Shown in pieces: positions 52,312-61,012 of a stretch of 64,000 nucleotides of DNA (positions are counted from its first letter, which is position 1; each line of letters opens with the position of its first letter). The notes beneath the pieces were generated by a model that did not search any database, was not told the origin of the DNA, and saw only the letters and a program-made list of their open reading frames with translations. This DNA is from Algoriphagus aquaeductus (GTDB lineage: Bacteria > Bacteroidota > Bacteroidia > Cytophagales > Cyclobacteriaceae), in NCBI RefSeq assembly GCF_003253485.1, contig NZ_QKTX01000005.1:1-64000 (forward strand), in the 5' to 3' direction. The position numbers and the translations under genes are program-made.

Positions 52312-53190
52312 ATGAAGTTTACGCTTACCCGCATCGCCCCTACCCCAAGTGGATTTCTGCACCTTGGAAATGCCTTTTCTTTTCTTTTGACCCAGGCGAT
52401 AGCCAAAAAATCCGGAGCTAAAATTCTCCTCAGAATCGATGATCTGGACAGGGAAAGGTACCGTTCCGAGTATGTGCAGGACATTTTTGACTCCTTGGAT
52501 TTTCTGGAAATCCCCATCGATCAAGGCCCTAAATCTCTGGAGGAACTGGAATCCGAATGGTCACAGGTGCATCGAATGTCGCTCTATGACCAAGCTTTGG
52601 AAAACCTAAGGCAAACCAAACGGGTCTTTGCCTGCGATTGCTCAAGAAACAAAATCCAACAAATGGACTCCCGGGGATACTATTTAGGTCAATGCCTGGA
52701 CCGAAGAATTCCGCTTGACCGACCGGAAACAGCCTGGAGGATCAATACCTTGGATTCAGATTTTATTTCATTTACTGAATACCCGCAAGGAAAAAAGACG
52801 GATTTGATTCCAGAGGAAACGGCTTTTTATATTGTCAGAAAGAAAGACAAGCTGCCTGCTTATCATTTGACTTCTGTAGTGGACGACATCCATTTTGGGG
52901 TAGATTTGGTTGTAAGAGGGATTGATTTGTATCCTTCTACCCTCGCCCAGCTGGACTTGGCCGGACATCTTGGGAAAGAAAGCTTTGGCCAAATCACCTT
53001 TCTCCATCATGAACTCATCCGGGGTGAAAATCAGTCCAAACTTTCTAAATCCACAGGAGCTACTTCCATCCAATTTTTGAGAAGAGATGGAAAAAAACTC
53101 AGAGATATCTATCTCATCCTAGCAAAAATGAATGGAAAGGAAGTAGAATTTCTGGAAACAGAAGACCTAAATCTGGTGCTGGGTATTTAA
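52312..53190 (+). CDS. gluQ: Glutamyl-Q tRNA(Asp) synthetase-like protein (truncated GluRS)
   Basis: A 292-residue paralogue of the catalytic half of glutamyl-tRNA synthetase, without the anticodon-binding domain. The HIGH-type motif is APTPSGFLHLGN near residue 10, the zinc site is CDC...Y...C (FACDCSRN to YYLGQC), and the KMSKS-type motif is QSKLSKSTG near 245. GluQ-RS attaches glutamate to queuosine at position 34 of tRNA(Asp). Classic GluRS is ruled out by length. The gene has its own promoter and terminator. Confidence 0.9.
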   Translation: MKFTLTRIAPTPSGFLHLGNAFSFLLTQAIAKKSGAKILLRIDDLDRERYRSEYVQDIFDSLDFLEIPIDQGPKSLEELESEWSQVHRMSLYDQALENLRQTKRVFACDCSRNKIQQMDSRGYYLGQCLDRRIPLDRPETAWRINTLDSDFISFTEYPQGKKTDLIPEETAFYIVRKKDKLPAYHLTSVVDDIHFGVDLVVRGIDLYPSTLAQLDLAGHLGKESFGQITFLHHELIRGENQSKLSKSTGATSIQFLRRDGKKLRDIYLILAKMNGKEVEFLETEDLNLVLGI

Positions 53191-53193
53191 AGA

Positions 53194-53230
53194 AAAATGG
53201 CTCCGTTATTACTTCGGAGCCATTTTATTC
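53194..53230 (+). terminator. Terminator after gluQ
   Basis: A perfect 12-bp stem AAAATGGCTCCG / CGGAGCCATTTT (53194-53205 with 53215-53226), starting 4 bases after the stop. Confidence 0.93.
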
Positions 53231-53249
53231 TTCCTTTTTCGAAAATTTA

Positions 53250-53394
53250 AATGAATATACGGAATCTTGCCAGTAGCATTTCTAAAGGTCAGAAGACCAA
53301 GTTAAAGCCATGTCTTTGGGAATCTTCGGTCATCGGTCTTCCAGCCCAAAATCAGTGGAATATTCGTCAACTGGCAGAATGGCGTATAATCAGT
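53250..53394. mobile_element. MITE-like element, copy 1 (145 bp), with 8-bp target duplication
   Basis: The ends of the element are related inverted repeats: the first 25 bases and the reverse complement of the last 25 match at 19 positions, with the inner TGCCAGT/ACTGGCA fully paired. It is flanked on both sides by the same octamer AAAATTTA (53242-53249 and 53395-53402). The first 80 bases match a second copy at 59137 in all but about 5 positions. No transposase frame fits in it. The right-hand octamer contains the stop codon of the S10 peptidase gene, so the insertion rebuilt the gene end exactly. Confidence 0.85.
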
Positions 53395-53399
53395 AAAAT

Positions 53400-54884
53400 T
53401 TATTTGTACTTCGCCGGCTGGCCCGGAGCTACGGAAGATTTTTGAATAAACTGGCGAATGTCCTCATTGGAAGTCGCCAAGTCCTCCGCTCTCAAGTACA
53501 TCATGTGGCCCGAACGGTAACCTTTGAAGTCAATTCGGTCTTTCATTTTTCCATTGGGATCGATATGCCAGGTGCTGTATTTGGCATTGAAATAATCCGT
53601 TCCTCCATCATAATAGCCCGACTGCACCATCAGATGCAAGTACGGGTTTTGGCGCATGGCTGTACCCAAGTCATTCCCGGTAGTTTCGTTGCTTCGGTCC
53701 CAAGGATTCACCGGACCGAAAAGATTATAGGTCAAATCGGTGTTGTACTTCAGGACATTTTTCGCATAGTGATTGAATGCCGGAGCAAAAGCATGATTCC
53801 AGCTGGTCAAAGCCGGATCAAAGTCATAGGCAGAGCCAGCTTCCATTCGGTCGAATCCTTTGTATCGGCTATCCAACCGACCGATGGTCATTCCGTCACG
53901 CTCTCTCAGGAGCTCTTTCCAGAAAAAGCTGGTCGGTACCATCAGGTTGTATTGAAGGATCGCTTCCTTTTTCAAGCCCGAATAGTAGGCCATCTTGGTA
54001 GCAATGGCATCCCGCTCAGAATCTGAAAGCAAGCCGCCTTTAGTCATGGCAGGCAGAATCTCATTGATAGCCATAGGTTCTACGATCGCCAGAATTTCGT
54101 CCAGGTCTTTCGCCTGAAGTTCGGCAGGAAGAGCCTTGTGATACCAAGCTGTGGCTGCGTAATACGGCCAATAGTTTGCCATCTTCACCGGTCCACCGCG
54201 ATCGATGCCCATATCAGTTGGTGACACCAAAATCACTCCGTTGAAATACATCCAATGAGAATTCTGAAGTTGAGAGACCAATCCAGCTACCCGAGTGGTA
54301 CCATAGCTTTCCCCAATCAGATACTTGGGAGAAGCCCATCTGTTTTGACGGGTCACAAAGGTATTGACCCAATCGGCCAAATACTTGATGTCTGCATTGA
54401 TTCCGAAAAACGTACCTCTGGGAGTATCTTCCTTCACGATTCGGGAATAGCCGGTGTTGACGGGGTCAACAAAGACGATATCCGCTACATCGAGGATAGA
54501 GTGTGGGTTAGGCTTCGTTCCATAAGGCTGAACAGGATATCCTTCGTCATCGATGTTGAGAATCACCGGTCCGGTGTAGGCCAGATGCATCCAAATTGAT
54601 GCTGATCCTGGACCTCCATTAAATGAGATTACCAAAGGACGTTTAGCTTTGTCCGTCACGTCTGTTCGCTCGTAATAGGTATAAAACAACGAAGCGATGG
54701 GCTCGCCTTTATCATCCCAAACGGGTTGAGTGCCGGCAGTCGCTCGATAAGGAACTCGTTTACCCTTAATGCTAACTTCCGAAGTGGTTTCCACTTTGGA
54801 TTCAACTTCGATTTTTCTGGTCGTCTGGGAGATAGCCACTGAAAAACTCAGCAGCATCAGAAGACTGAAGTAGATTTTTCTCAT
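53400..54884 (-). CDS. S10-family serine carboxypeptidase-like protein, exported
   Basis: A 494-residue alpha/beta hydrolase with signal peptide LLSFSVAISQ. Triad: nucleophile Ser193 in LIGESYGT, Asp in VQSGYYDGGTDY, His in RSGHMMYL. The oxyanion region FNGGPGSAS and the DPVNTGYS segment are typical of S10 peptidases. It would cleave C-terminal residues from peptides outside the cytoplasm. Its stop codon lies inside the 8-bp duplication made by the neighbouring MITE, so the insertion did not change the protein. Confidence 0.93.
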   Translation of the reverse strand: MRKIYFSLLMLLSFSVAISQTTRKIEVESKVETTSEVSIKGKRVPYRATAGTQPVWDDKGEPIASLFYTYYERTDVTDKAKRPLVISFNGGPGSASIWMHLAYTGPVILNIDDEGYPVQPYGTKPNPHSILDVADIVFVDPVNTGYSRIVKEDTPRGTFFGINADIKYLADWVNTFVTRQNRWASPKYLIGESYGTTRVAGLVSQLQNSHWMYFNGVILVSPTDMGIDRGGPVKMANYWPYYAATAWYHKALPAELQAKDLDEILAIVEPMAINEILPAMTKGGLLSDSERDAIATKMAYYSGLKKEAILQYNLMVPTSFFWKELLRERDGMTIGRLDSRYKGFDRMEAGSAYDFDPALTSWNHAFAPAFNHYAKNVLKYNTDLTYNLFGPVNPWDRSNETTGNDLGTAMRQNPYLHLMVQSGYYDGGTDYFNAKYSTWHIDPNGKMKDRIDFKGYRSGHMMYLRAEDLATSNEDIRQFIQKSSVAPGQPAKYK

Positions 54885-54961
54885 AGGTTAATGATCATTA
54901 TTTGGGGAGAAATTAGACTTAAATCTTGATTTGGAACGCAGCATTTTACAGGAGTGGAGGA

Positions 54962-55660
54962 TTAGCTTTGCTTTCGCTGGACACTTGATCCAACTAGCTT
55001 GGAAATGACTATGGCCGGATATAAAATCCCTACCGCTGACAAGAAAACCGAGATCATTTTGGAGACCACATTTACTGGAATATAATCCCCAAAACCCACC
55101 GTCGTAAGTGAAACCAGGCTGAAATAGATATACACCGAAAAATCCTGATCCAATCCACTGAATTCGTGGAGTCCTGAAATGGAATCTCCCAATAGCAGAT
55201 TGACGATTTCAAATGCAAATGCACCCAAAACAGCCAAAAGCAAATACACGTTGATCGCTCCAATTACCCGATAGAGATTGATTTCATCATTTCGAAAGAG
55301 GAGTCGGATGTTGAGAAAAATAAAGACCATCATATTGGCCAACCCCACCACCCTTTCGGCCAGGTAAAACTCCACAGGCAAAGAACTGAACCGGAGAAGT
55401 CTCAATACCAATTGAGCTACAAACAGCAGGGAGGTAAGGACCATCAAAAAGGTATTGGCTGAAGACCAAATCCCGGTAAAAAAGAGGAAAAGAAAGACCA
55501 GGTTGACAAAAAAGACATCCATCTGGCCAAACTCAATCAGGACTGGAAGAAAGAAAACAGTAAAAATCAGCGTAACCAAAAGCACTACAAAACTGGCATC
55601 CGTCAGCCAGTATTCATTGATGTGCCTGATGAGGTTTTGAAGTTGAGCCTTGGCCTGCAT
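54962..55660 (-). CDS. Ion channel-like protein with K+ selectivity filter
   Basis: A 232-residue membrane protein starting at the ATG that begins MQAKAQLQN, 10 bases beyond the PhzF stop. Five to six hydrophobic helices are visible. The last pair of helices encloses a pore loop with the potassium filter VSLTTVGFGDYIP near residue 190. The first four helices look like an uncharged voltage-sensor-type or other scaffold; no regular arginine pattern is present. It likely forms a tetrameric K+ channel. It belongs to the leftward DinB-phzF-channel run. Confidence 0.87.
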   Translation of the reverse strand: MQAKAQLQNLIRHINEYWLTDASFVVLLVTLIFTVFFLPVLIEFGQMDVFFVNLVFLFLFFTGIWSSANTFLMVLTSLLFVAQLVLRLLRFSSLPVEFYLAERVVGLANMMVFIFLNIRLLFRNDEINLYRVIGAINVYLLLAVLGAFAFEIVNLLLGDSISGLHEFSGLDQDFSVYIYFSLVSLTTVGFGDYIPVNVVSKMISVFLSAVGILYPAIVISKLVGSSVQRKQS

Positions 55661-55670
55661 CGTCAATCGA

Positions 55671-56465
55671 TTAAAGATGAATAAAACCTGTGAGCACAAG
55701 CACGGCCTGACCTTGAATCAAAACCCGGTCATCGTGTTTTTCGAGCGTTAATTCCCCTCCCCTTTTACTTGCCTGAAATGCATTCAATTGGGTTTTCCCG
55801 GTTTTTTGATTCCAATAATCCATCAAAGCACAATGGGCAAAGCCGGTCACCGGGTCTTCAGGAACCCCCACATTGGGGCCAAAGAATCGGCTAACGATGT
55901 CATGCTTTTCTCCCTGAGCAGTAATGATAAATCCCTCCTCGCTATGGGCGGAGATAAGCCCAAAATCAGGGATCAACTCCCTTACTGCTTTTTCATTTTC
56001 CAGTTCAAAGATCCAGTTTCTCCGAAGTTGGGCGGCTTTGACGATTTTTTTACTGAACAAGTCCTCTTTAAAAAAAGGATGCGTATCCGGATAGGTAGGA
56101 ATCAACGGAAAATCCATAGTTAGTCCTTCTGAAGTGCATTTCACGCTCAATTTCCCACTCCGTGTTTGAAAATAGACTGTTTCACCCTCCCGAGTCCAAC
56201 CCGACTTCAACATCCAAAAGGAAGAGGCCAAAGTAGCGTGCCCGCATAAGTCAATTTCCAGAGTGGGTGTAAACCAACGGAGAGAAAAATTTCCGGGCTC
56301 ATCTGATCTTTCCACAAAGGCGGTCTCACTGAGGTTCATTTCCATGGCGATGGACTGCATCTGCTCCTTGGTCAAGGATTGCTCCAACAGACAAACTCCG
56401 GCTGGATTGCCGGAAAAAGGTACGGATGTGAAAGCATCCACTACTGCGATGGGGATAGTCAACAT
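55671..56465 (-). CDS. PhzF-family isomerase
   Basis: A 264-residue enzyme of the PhzF/diaminopimelate-epimerase fold. Features: VVDAFTSVPFSGNPAGVCLL at the start, MNLSETAFVE with the catalytic-site Glu, LRWFTPTLEIDLCGHATLASSF, and VPEDPVTGFAHCAL. Start chosen at ATG 56465, whose A is the last base of the upstream stop (TAATG). Outside phenazine producers these proteins have unknown substrates; no other phenazine genes are here. Confidence 0.92.
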   Translation of the reverse strand: MLTIPIAVVDAFTSVPFSGNPAGVCLLEQSLTKEQMQSIAMEMNLSETAFVERSDEPGNFSLRWFTPTLEIDLCGHATLASSFWMLKSGWTREGETVYFQTRSGKLSVKCTSEGLTMDFPLIPTYPDTHPFFKEDLFSKKIVKAAQLRRNWIFELENEKAVRELIPDFGLISAHSEEGFIITAQGEKHDIVSRFFGPNVGVPEDPVTGFAHCALMDYWNQKTGKTQLNAFQASKRGGELTLEKHDDRVLIQGQAVLVLTGFIHL

Positions 56466-56980
56466 TAATAACGGCTGTTTAATACTTGAAGATGATGTAT
56501 AAAATGTCCCGGGATAATCCAAAGTAAGGCTCTGGGAGTAATCGGTTTTTGATTAGCCATCCCTACCCCATCCAGCGATTCAGCTGATAAAGTTTTCACT
56601 AAGGTCAATATAGCCTTTCGTTGCGCTTCAAAATCATTCAACAAATCTTCCAAAGGGATCTTCGAAAAGCCTGCTGCAGCCACATATTGATTTTCATCAA
56701 AGCCCGGCAAAGATTGCTTTTCTCCTCTTGCAAAACACAAAGCCCTGAAAGTCATGATCCGTTCGGTATCAATAATATGTCCTAAAACCTCTTTGGGCGT
56801 CCATTTGCCTTCCGCATAGGCAATGGAGTCCCATCCGGCCGGTTTGGAAGCGAAAAGCTCCCGGATTTCAGAGATTTGATTCTGGATCAAATCCGTGAAG
56901 GAAGCTGGCGGTATTTTTTCCAAGTAGGTTTCGTAATAGGTTGGGTAATCGCCTTTGCTGGGAAGTGAGAATGTGTTCAT
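56465..56980 (-). CDS. DinB-family protein
   Basis: A 171-residue four-helix DinB-like protein with the expected metal histidines: LGHIIDTERIM in helix 2 (His68) and PGHFIHHLQVLN in the last helix (His158, His162). The KWTPKEVLGHIIDTE phrase is a good family marker. DinB proteins can be thiol-S-transferases or metal-binding proteins of unknown function. It is translationally coupled to phzF by a TAATG junction. Confidence 0.88.
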   Translation of the reverse strand: MNTFSLPSKGDYPTYYETYLEKIPPASFTDLIQNQISEIRELFASKPAGWDSIAYAEGKWTPKEVLGHIIDTERIMTFRALCFARGEKQSLPGFDENQYVAAAGFSKIPLEDLLNDFEAQRKAILTLVKTLSAESLDGVGMANQKPITPRALLWIIPGHFIHHLQVLNSRY

Positions 56981-57048
56981 GTAAAATATGGATTGAATGA
57001 AAAGCTTCTGGGATAAATTTAAGGTTAACAGAAAAAACCAAACCTACC

Positions 57049-58395
57049 ATGCGTAAAATATTATTCACCCTAGCCTTGGGAATCACCTCCTGGGGAAGTA
57101 TGGCACAGCAGGCCGTCATCCGAAATCCTGAAATCGAAAGCCTAGTTCGGCAAGTTTCCTCGGACAGTCTCAAAAAATACATCTACGACCTGTCGGGATT
57201 CCACTCTCGCCACACCCTCAACACAGATGAGAAAAACGGAATGATTGCCGCCCAGCGCTATGTCCTAAGCAAATTCAACCAATTTGCCAAGGCATCCAAT
57301 GGCCGAATGACAGCCCAAATCGAGGAATTTGTCACTCCCGGAGACGGACGGAGAATCGTGGCAGATTCCAAGGTAGCCAACGTGGTGGCCACCCTCAAAG
57401 GCACCAACCCCAATGACAAAAGAATCGTGGTCGTATCTGGTCACCTTGATTCCAGAAATCGTGACGTAATGGATGCTGATGGAGCAGCACCAGGGGCCAA
57501 TGATGACGGCAGTGGTGTGGCCGTAGTTTTGGAGTTGGCAAGAGTTCTGGCTCAAAAGGAATTTTCATCCACCCTTGTGTTTGTAGCCTTTACCGGGGAA
57601 GAGCAAGGTCTGAAAGGGGCTACCTACCTCGCAGACAAAGCAAAATCAGAAGGTTGGCAAATCGAAGCAGTGCTCAACAATGATATTGTAGGCAACAGCA
57701 ATTCCTCAGAAACACTCATCAGCAACAATACCGTCATGCGTGTCTTCTCGGAGTCGGTTCCTTTGGCTGAGGATGAGCGAGGAGCCGCTATCCGTCGATC
57801 TACCAATTCGGACAATGACAGCCCTTCCAGGCAGTTGGCCAGATACATCAAAGAAATCGGCGAGCGTTATGTGGACCACATGGAAGTTAAGCTGATCTAT
57901 CGAAGTGACCGATTTCTGAGAGGTGGCGATCAGACTCCGTTTATGAGAAACGGTTTTACGGCGGTGAGAATGTCCGAAATGAATGAAAATTTCCTCCATC
58001 AACATGAAAATGTCCGAGTGGAAAATGGTATTCAGTATGGAGATCTTCCGGAGTTTATGGATTTTGAGTACCTGAGAAAAGTGTCTGCAGTCAACTTGTC
58101 TTCGGCAGCTTCCTTGGCCAACTCGGCAGGGATGCCCCAAGAAGTACGAATCGATGTCCGGGGTTTGACCAACAAATCTGAACTGAACTGGAAAGCCCCA
58201 CTTCAGGGCAAAGCCAAAGGGTACTATGTGTTGATGAGAGAAACTTCCTCTCCGATGTGGGAAAAGAAATTTTTCACGACCGAAACTTCCATTTCCCTTC
58301 CATACAGTAAAGACAATTATTTCTTTGCTGTCCAATCTGTCAGTGAATCAGGTGAAGAAAGCTTGGCAGTTTTTCCCTCTCCCCAGACCCGATAA
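57049..58395 (+). CDS. M28-family zinc aminopeptidase with C-terminal beta domain, exported
   Basis: A 448-residue exported peptidase (signal peptide ITSWGSMAQ). Zinc ligands: VSGHLDSRN, GANDDGSG, FTGEEQG, LNNDIVG and the final histidine in NFLHQHEN. Residues 360-448 look like a fibronectin-type-III-like sandwich (SELNWKAPLQGKAKGYYVLMRET). It differs in layout from the other M28 gene in this window, which has a PA domain instead. Confidence 0.9.
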   Translation: MRKILFTLALGITSWGSMAQQAVIRNPEIESLVRQVSSDSLKKYIYDLSGFHSRHTLNTDEKNGMIAAQRYVLSKFNQFAKASNGRMTAQIEEFVTPGDGRRIVADSKVANVVATLKGTNPNDKRIVVVSGHLDSRNRDVMDADGAAPGANDDGSGVAVVLELARVLAQKEFSSTLVFVAFTGEEQGLKGATYLADKAKSEGWQIEAVLNNDIVGNSNSSETLISNNTVMRVFSESVPLAEDERGAAIRRSTNSDNDSPSRQLARYIKEIGERYVDHMEVKLIYRSDRFLRGGDQTPFMRNGFTAVRMSEMNENFLHQHENVRVENGIQYGDLPEFMDFEYLRKVSAVNLSSAASLANSAGMPQEVRIDVRGLTNKSELNWKAPLQGKAKGYYVLMRETSSPMWEKKFFTTETSISLPYSKDNYFFAVQSVSESGEESLAVFPSPQTR

Positions 58396-58508
58396 TGCTT
58401 GAATTTCAAATTAAACCAATTCTAAATTTCAAAATAAAAGACGCTCTTGGGAATCATTAAGCGGGTTGATTTAGTTAGATTGGTGTAACTATTTTATCAA
58501 CTACTTCT

Positions 58509-59051
58509 ATGAAACAGAAAGAAATCGTAACGCTTCAGCGTTCCTTACTTCCCGATACAGAGGTCTTGCTCAACAAACAAATTGAAATGGAGGGCAAATC
58601 TTCTGCTTATTACCTCTCTATGGCTTCTTGGTGTCACATGATGGGCTATGCCAATGCTGCCAAATACCTCTACACGCATGCCGATGAGGAGAGAATGCAC
58701 ATGATGAAGATTTTCCAATATGTAAATGAGGCGGGCGGGCATGCAATCCAACCCGAAATCACAGGAGTCAGACACAATTTCAACTCGTTGAGAGAAGTGT
58801 TTGAACTGATTTTGGAGCATGAAATCAAAGTGACCAAGTCCATCAACAACATTGTGGATCATGCCTTCGGCGTGAAGGATTTTGCCACTTTTAGCTTTAT
58901 GCAGTGGTACGTCACCGAGCAACGCGAAGAAGAAACCATGTCACGGAGAGCCTTAGAATTGTTTGACATCATCGGAGAAGAAGGCATCGGCCTTTGGACC
59001 ATTGATCAAGAACTTGGCAAGCTTCATGCGGCAGCCGATTCAGGCGAGTGA
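58509..59051 (+). CDS. ftnA: Ferritin (bacterial non-haem)
   Basis: A 180-residue four-helix iron-storage protein. The ferroxidase residues are placed as expected: EMEGKSSAYYLSMASW in helix A, HADEERMHMMKIF (E-E-x-x-H) in helix B, and QWYVTEQREEE in helix D. There is no haem-binding methionine pattern of bacterioferritin. It stores iron in the cytoplasm. A terminator follows, then a mobile element copy. Confidence 0.95.
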   Translation: MKQKEIVTLQRSLLPDTEVLLNKQIEMEGKSSAYYLSMASWCHMMGYANAAKYLYTHADEERMHMMKIFQYVNEAGGHAIQPEITGVRHNFNSLREVFELILEHEIKVTKSINNIVDHAFGVKDFATFSFMQWYVTEQREEETMSRRALELFDIIGEEGIGLWTIDQELGKLHAAADSGE

Positions 59052-59067
59052 TCGATCAAATCCATCT

Positions 59068-59097
59068 CAAAAAGCGGCTTAGGCCGTTTTTTTTTTT
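59068..59097 (+). terminator. Terminator after ferritin
   Basis: A CGGC / GCCG stem (59075-59078 with 59083-59086) with a TTAG loop, flanked by A4 and followed by a T11 run, 17 bases after the stop. Confidence 0.8.
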
Positions 59098-59136
59098 GCT
59101 CGCTACGCTCCTCCTGATCAAAATTCAATTGATTTT

Positions 59137-59312
59137 AATGAATATACGGAATCTTGCCAGTAGCATTTCTAAAGGTCAAAAGACCAAGTTAACGCCATAT
59201 TTATGGGAATCTTCGGGCTTCGGTCATCGGTCGCCTGTGCTGAGCGCAGTCGAAGCATCCAGCCCAAAATCAGTGGAATAGTCGTCAACTGGCAGATTAG
59301 CGTATTATCAGT
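59137..59312. mobile_element. MITE-like element, copy 2 (176 bp), with 8-bp target duplication
   Basis: Same ends as copy 1 (terminal inverted repeats pairing at 18 of 25 bases), flanked by the octamer TTGATTTT on both sides (59129-59136 and 59313-59320), which differs from the copy 1 duplication. About 31 extra bases near the middle, containing GCTGAGCGCAGTCGAAG, are absent from copy 1. No coding capacity. Both copies face the same way. Confidence 0.85.
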
Positions 59313-59559
59313 TTGATTTTTTTCAAAATATCAGAAATCCCTTTAATCAGAGGGAAATTTTCAAATTTCAAATGCGCTAGTCCACCTTAGTAAATATTGA
59401 GATTTTGCGATTTTTAAAAATTTGCATTGGCATTTTGTCCTATTTTAAAAATGGAAAGGCTTTCAAAAGCATTTTTTGCATAAGATATTGAAGGACTGAG
59501 GGAATCTTAACCTATGGAAAAAAACTTGGCGATATAACTTCATCAAAAAAACAATCGCC

Positions 59560-60186
59560 ATGCAAACGATATCTAAAAATTCACCCAGAGCTCTTCAGCT
59601 TTGCCTGATTAAAGCTTCCTTGATCTTTGCTTTTATCCTGTCATTAGGCTTTTATGCCAAAGGGACACTAGGATATTTTATCTTTTTATTCCTAGGAGGA
59701 TGGTTGATTTGGACCTTTGCCGAATACGTAATTCATCGATTCCTCATGCATGAATTACTCATTCCAGGTCAAAAAGACACCCTTTTTCACCATCACGAGC
59801 ACCATAGCAACCCCAGCAACCTAAAAGTCAATTTTTTCCACAGGACCTTCACCCTTCTTTTGGGAATAATGATCAATTGGGTTGCTTGGGAACGAAACAG
59901 CACCTTTACCATTTTTGCCGGCTTCTTCACCGGATTTTTGATGTATAATTTTCTGCATTACCTCCTCCATAAGCGGGTTGGAAAATACCTTTTCCCAAGA
60001 ATCCAACGGGCACATATTTTACACCATACCAAGTATCCCAATCAAGGATATAGTTTCAGTACCATATTATGGGACTGGTTATTCCATACACTTGCCCCGG
60101 CTCATGTACAAGTGACTGAAAAAATGAGAGAAAACTACTTCAAAAATTTTAACAAAGGGCAAGAAACAAAATCACATAGTACCTAA
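59560..60186 (+). CDS. Fatty acid hydroxylase / sterol desaturase superfamily membrane protein
   Basis: A 208-residue membrane protein with four hydrophobic segments and the eight-histidine di-iron pattern of the superfamily: EYVIHRFLMH, FHHHEHHSN, LHYLLHK and HILHHTKYP. It is similar in size to fatty-acid 2-hydroxylases, which in sphingolipid-making Bacteroidota hydroxylate acyl chains, and also to carotenoid hydroxylases. Given an SPT-like enzyme elsewhere in the window, lipid hydroxylation is plausible, but the two genes are 39 kb apart. Substrate unknown. Confidence 0.85.
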   Translation: MQTISKNSPRALQLCLIKASLIFAFILSLGFYAKGTLGYFIFLFLGGWLIWTFAEYVIHRFLMHELLIPGQKDTLFHHHEHHSNPSNLKVNFFHRTFTLLLGIMINWVAWERNSTFTIFAGFFTGFLMYNFLHYLLHKRVGKYLFPRIQRAHILHHTKYPNQGYSFSTILWDWLFHTLAPAHVQVTEKMRENYFKNFNKGQETKSHST

Positions 60187-61012
60187 TCTTATTATTATAT
60201 AAATACTATTAACATTGATAATTATTAAAATATCTTATTTAGATACAAATATGATGGATGTAGTTAATTAATCATCAACCTCACTGAAAGTTTAAACACT
60301 TAAGTATTTTTCTCCTTATGATTCAGGAATTCGATCAGCCTATTTCTTTCTAAATTCAAAAAAGCCAATGCCAGAACATGATCATTGGCTTTTTCACGTT
60401 TTCATGATAATTCATACACGAAACAGATTTACGAATGTGAAGGATCGATTACCTGCTTATCTATCTTATTTGCTCCCATCACAACTTCTCTTTCTCTTAT
60501 GATTTGATCCTTAGTATTCCTTCCCTTTTATGTGGCACGGCATCGATTACAGGAACCTAATCGCAGCTAAGCAAGAAAGGCCAAACAATCAAAATTCCCT
60601 CTGAATTCGCATTTTCAGCCTCATAATCAGACCTTTCGACCCAAAACAATTACACCACAATTCAAATTCGCTTTGGATTTTGGTTTAGAAGATCGAAAGG
60701 TTTCCTATATCAACCTTGGGATCAATTTTTGAAACCTGCAAATACTTCCCCTAAGCAAGGAGAGCCTCCAAAATGGTTCTAAAAAAAAAATGGTATAAGA
60801 ATCCTTTAGCTTGGATCACTACTTACATAGAATATAAGATATGCAGGCAGTAATGCGGAATTTTACCTTATAATTAAAACATATCTCGACATTTTATTTT
60901 TTGTTTATCTCGGATACCCACATCTTCTTTTAAGAGTATTTATTTTATCACATTTTTTTTTCTATATTTTGTAAACTTTTCACATACAGGTTTTTGTAAA
61001 TCGACCCAATCT
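60187..61012. other. 826-base AT-rich non-coding region
   Basis: No open reading frame that I can support on either strand, and no tRNA-like or rRNA-like segment. It contains a terminator (listed) about 170 bases in; beyond it some 600 bases have no recognisable motif. The last 60 bases, before the HTH gene, are T-rich with TATATTTT at 60961-60970 as a weak promoter candidate. It may be a decayed gene, a long leader or a small-RNA locus. Confidence 0.55.
60359..60394 (+). terminator. Terminator after the fatty acid hydroxylase-like gene
   Basis: AAAAAGCCAATG / CATTGGCTTTTT (60359-60370 with 60383-60394), a perfect 12-bp stem with a 12-base loop and a T5 run. Confidence 0.85.

Noticed and set aside
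53251..53445. 64-codon frame covering MITE copy 1 (MNIRNLASSISKGQ...)
   Set aside because: It lies wholly in the non-coding repeat and reads on into the S10 gene on the opposite strand. The similar frame in copy 2 diverges after 30 codons, so the shared peptide only reflects shared DNA.
55671..56465. Phenazine biosynthesis locus suggested by the PhzF protein
   Set aside because: PhzF-family proteins are common outside phenazine producers, and no other phz genes are in the window.
59048..59281. 77-codon frame running from the ferritin stop into MITE copy 2
   Set aside because: It crosses the ferritin terminator and T-run and has no family similarity. Its N-terminal hydrophobic part is a translation of the terminator region.
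53250..59312. Composite transposon formed by the two MITE copies in direct orientation
   Set aside because: Each copy has its own different 8-bp duplication, which indicates separate insertions rather than mobilisation as a unit.
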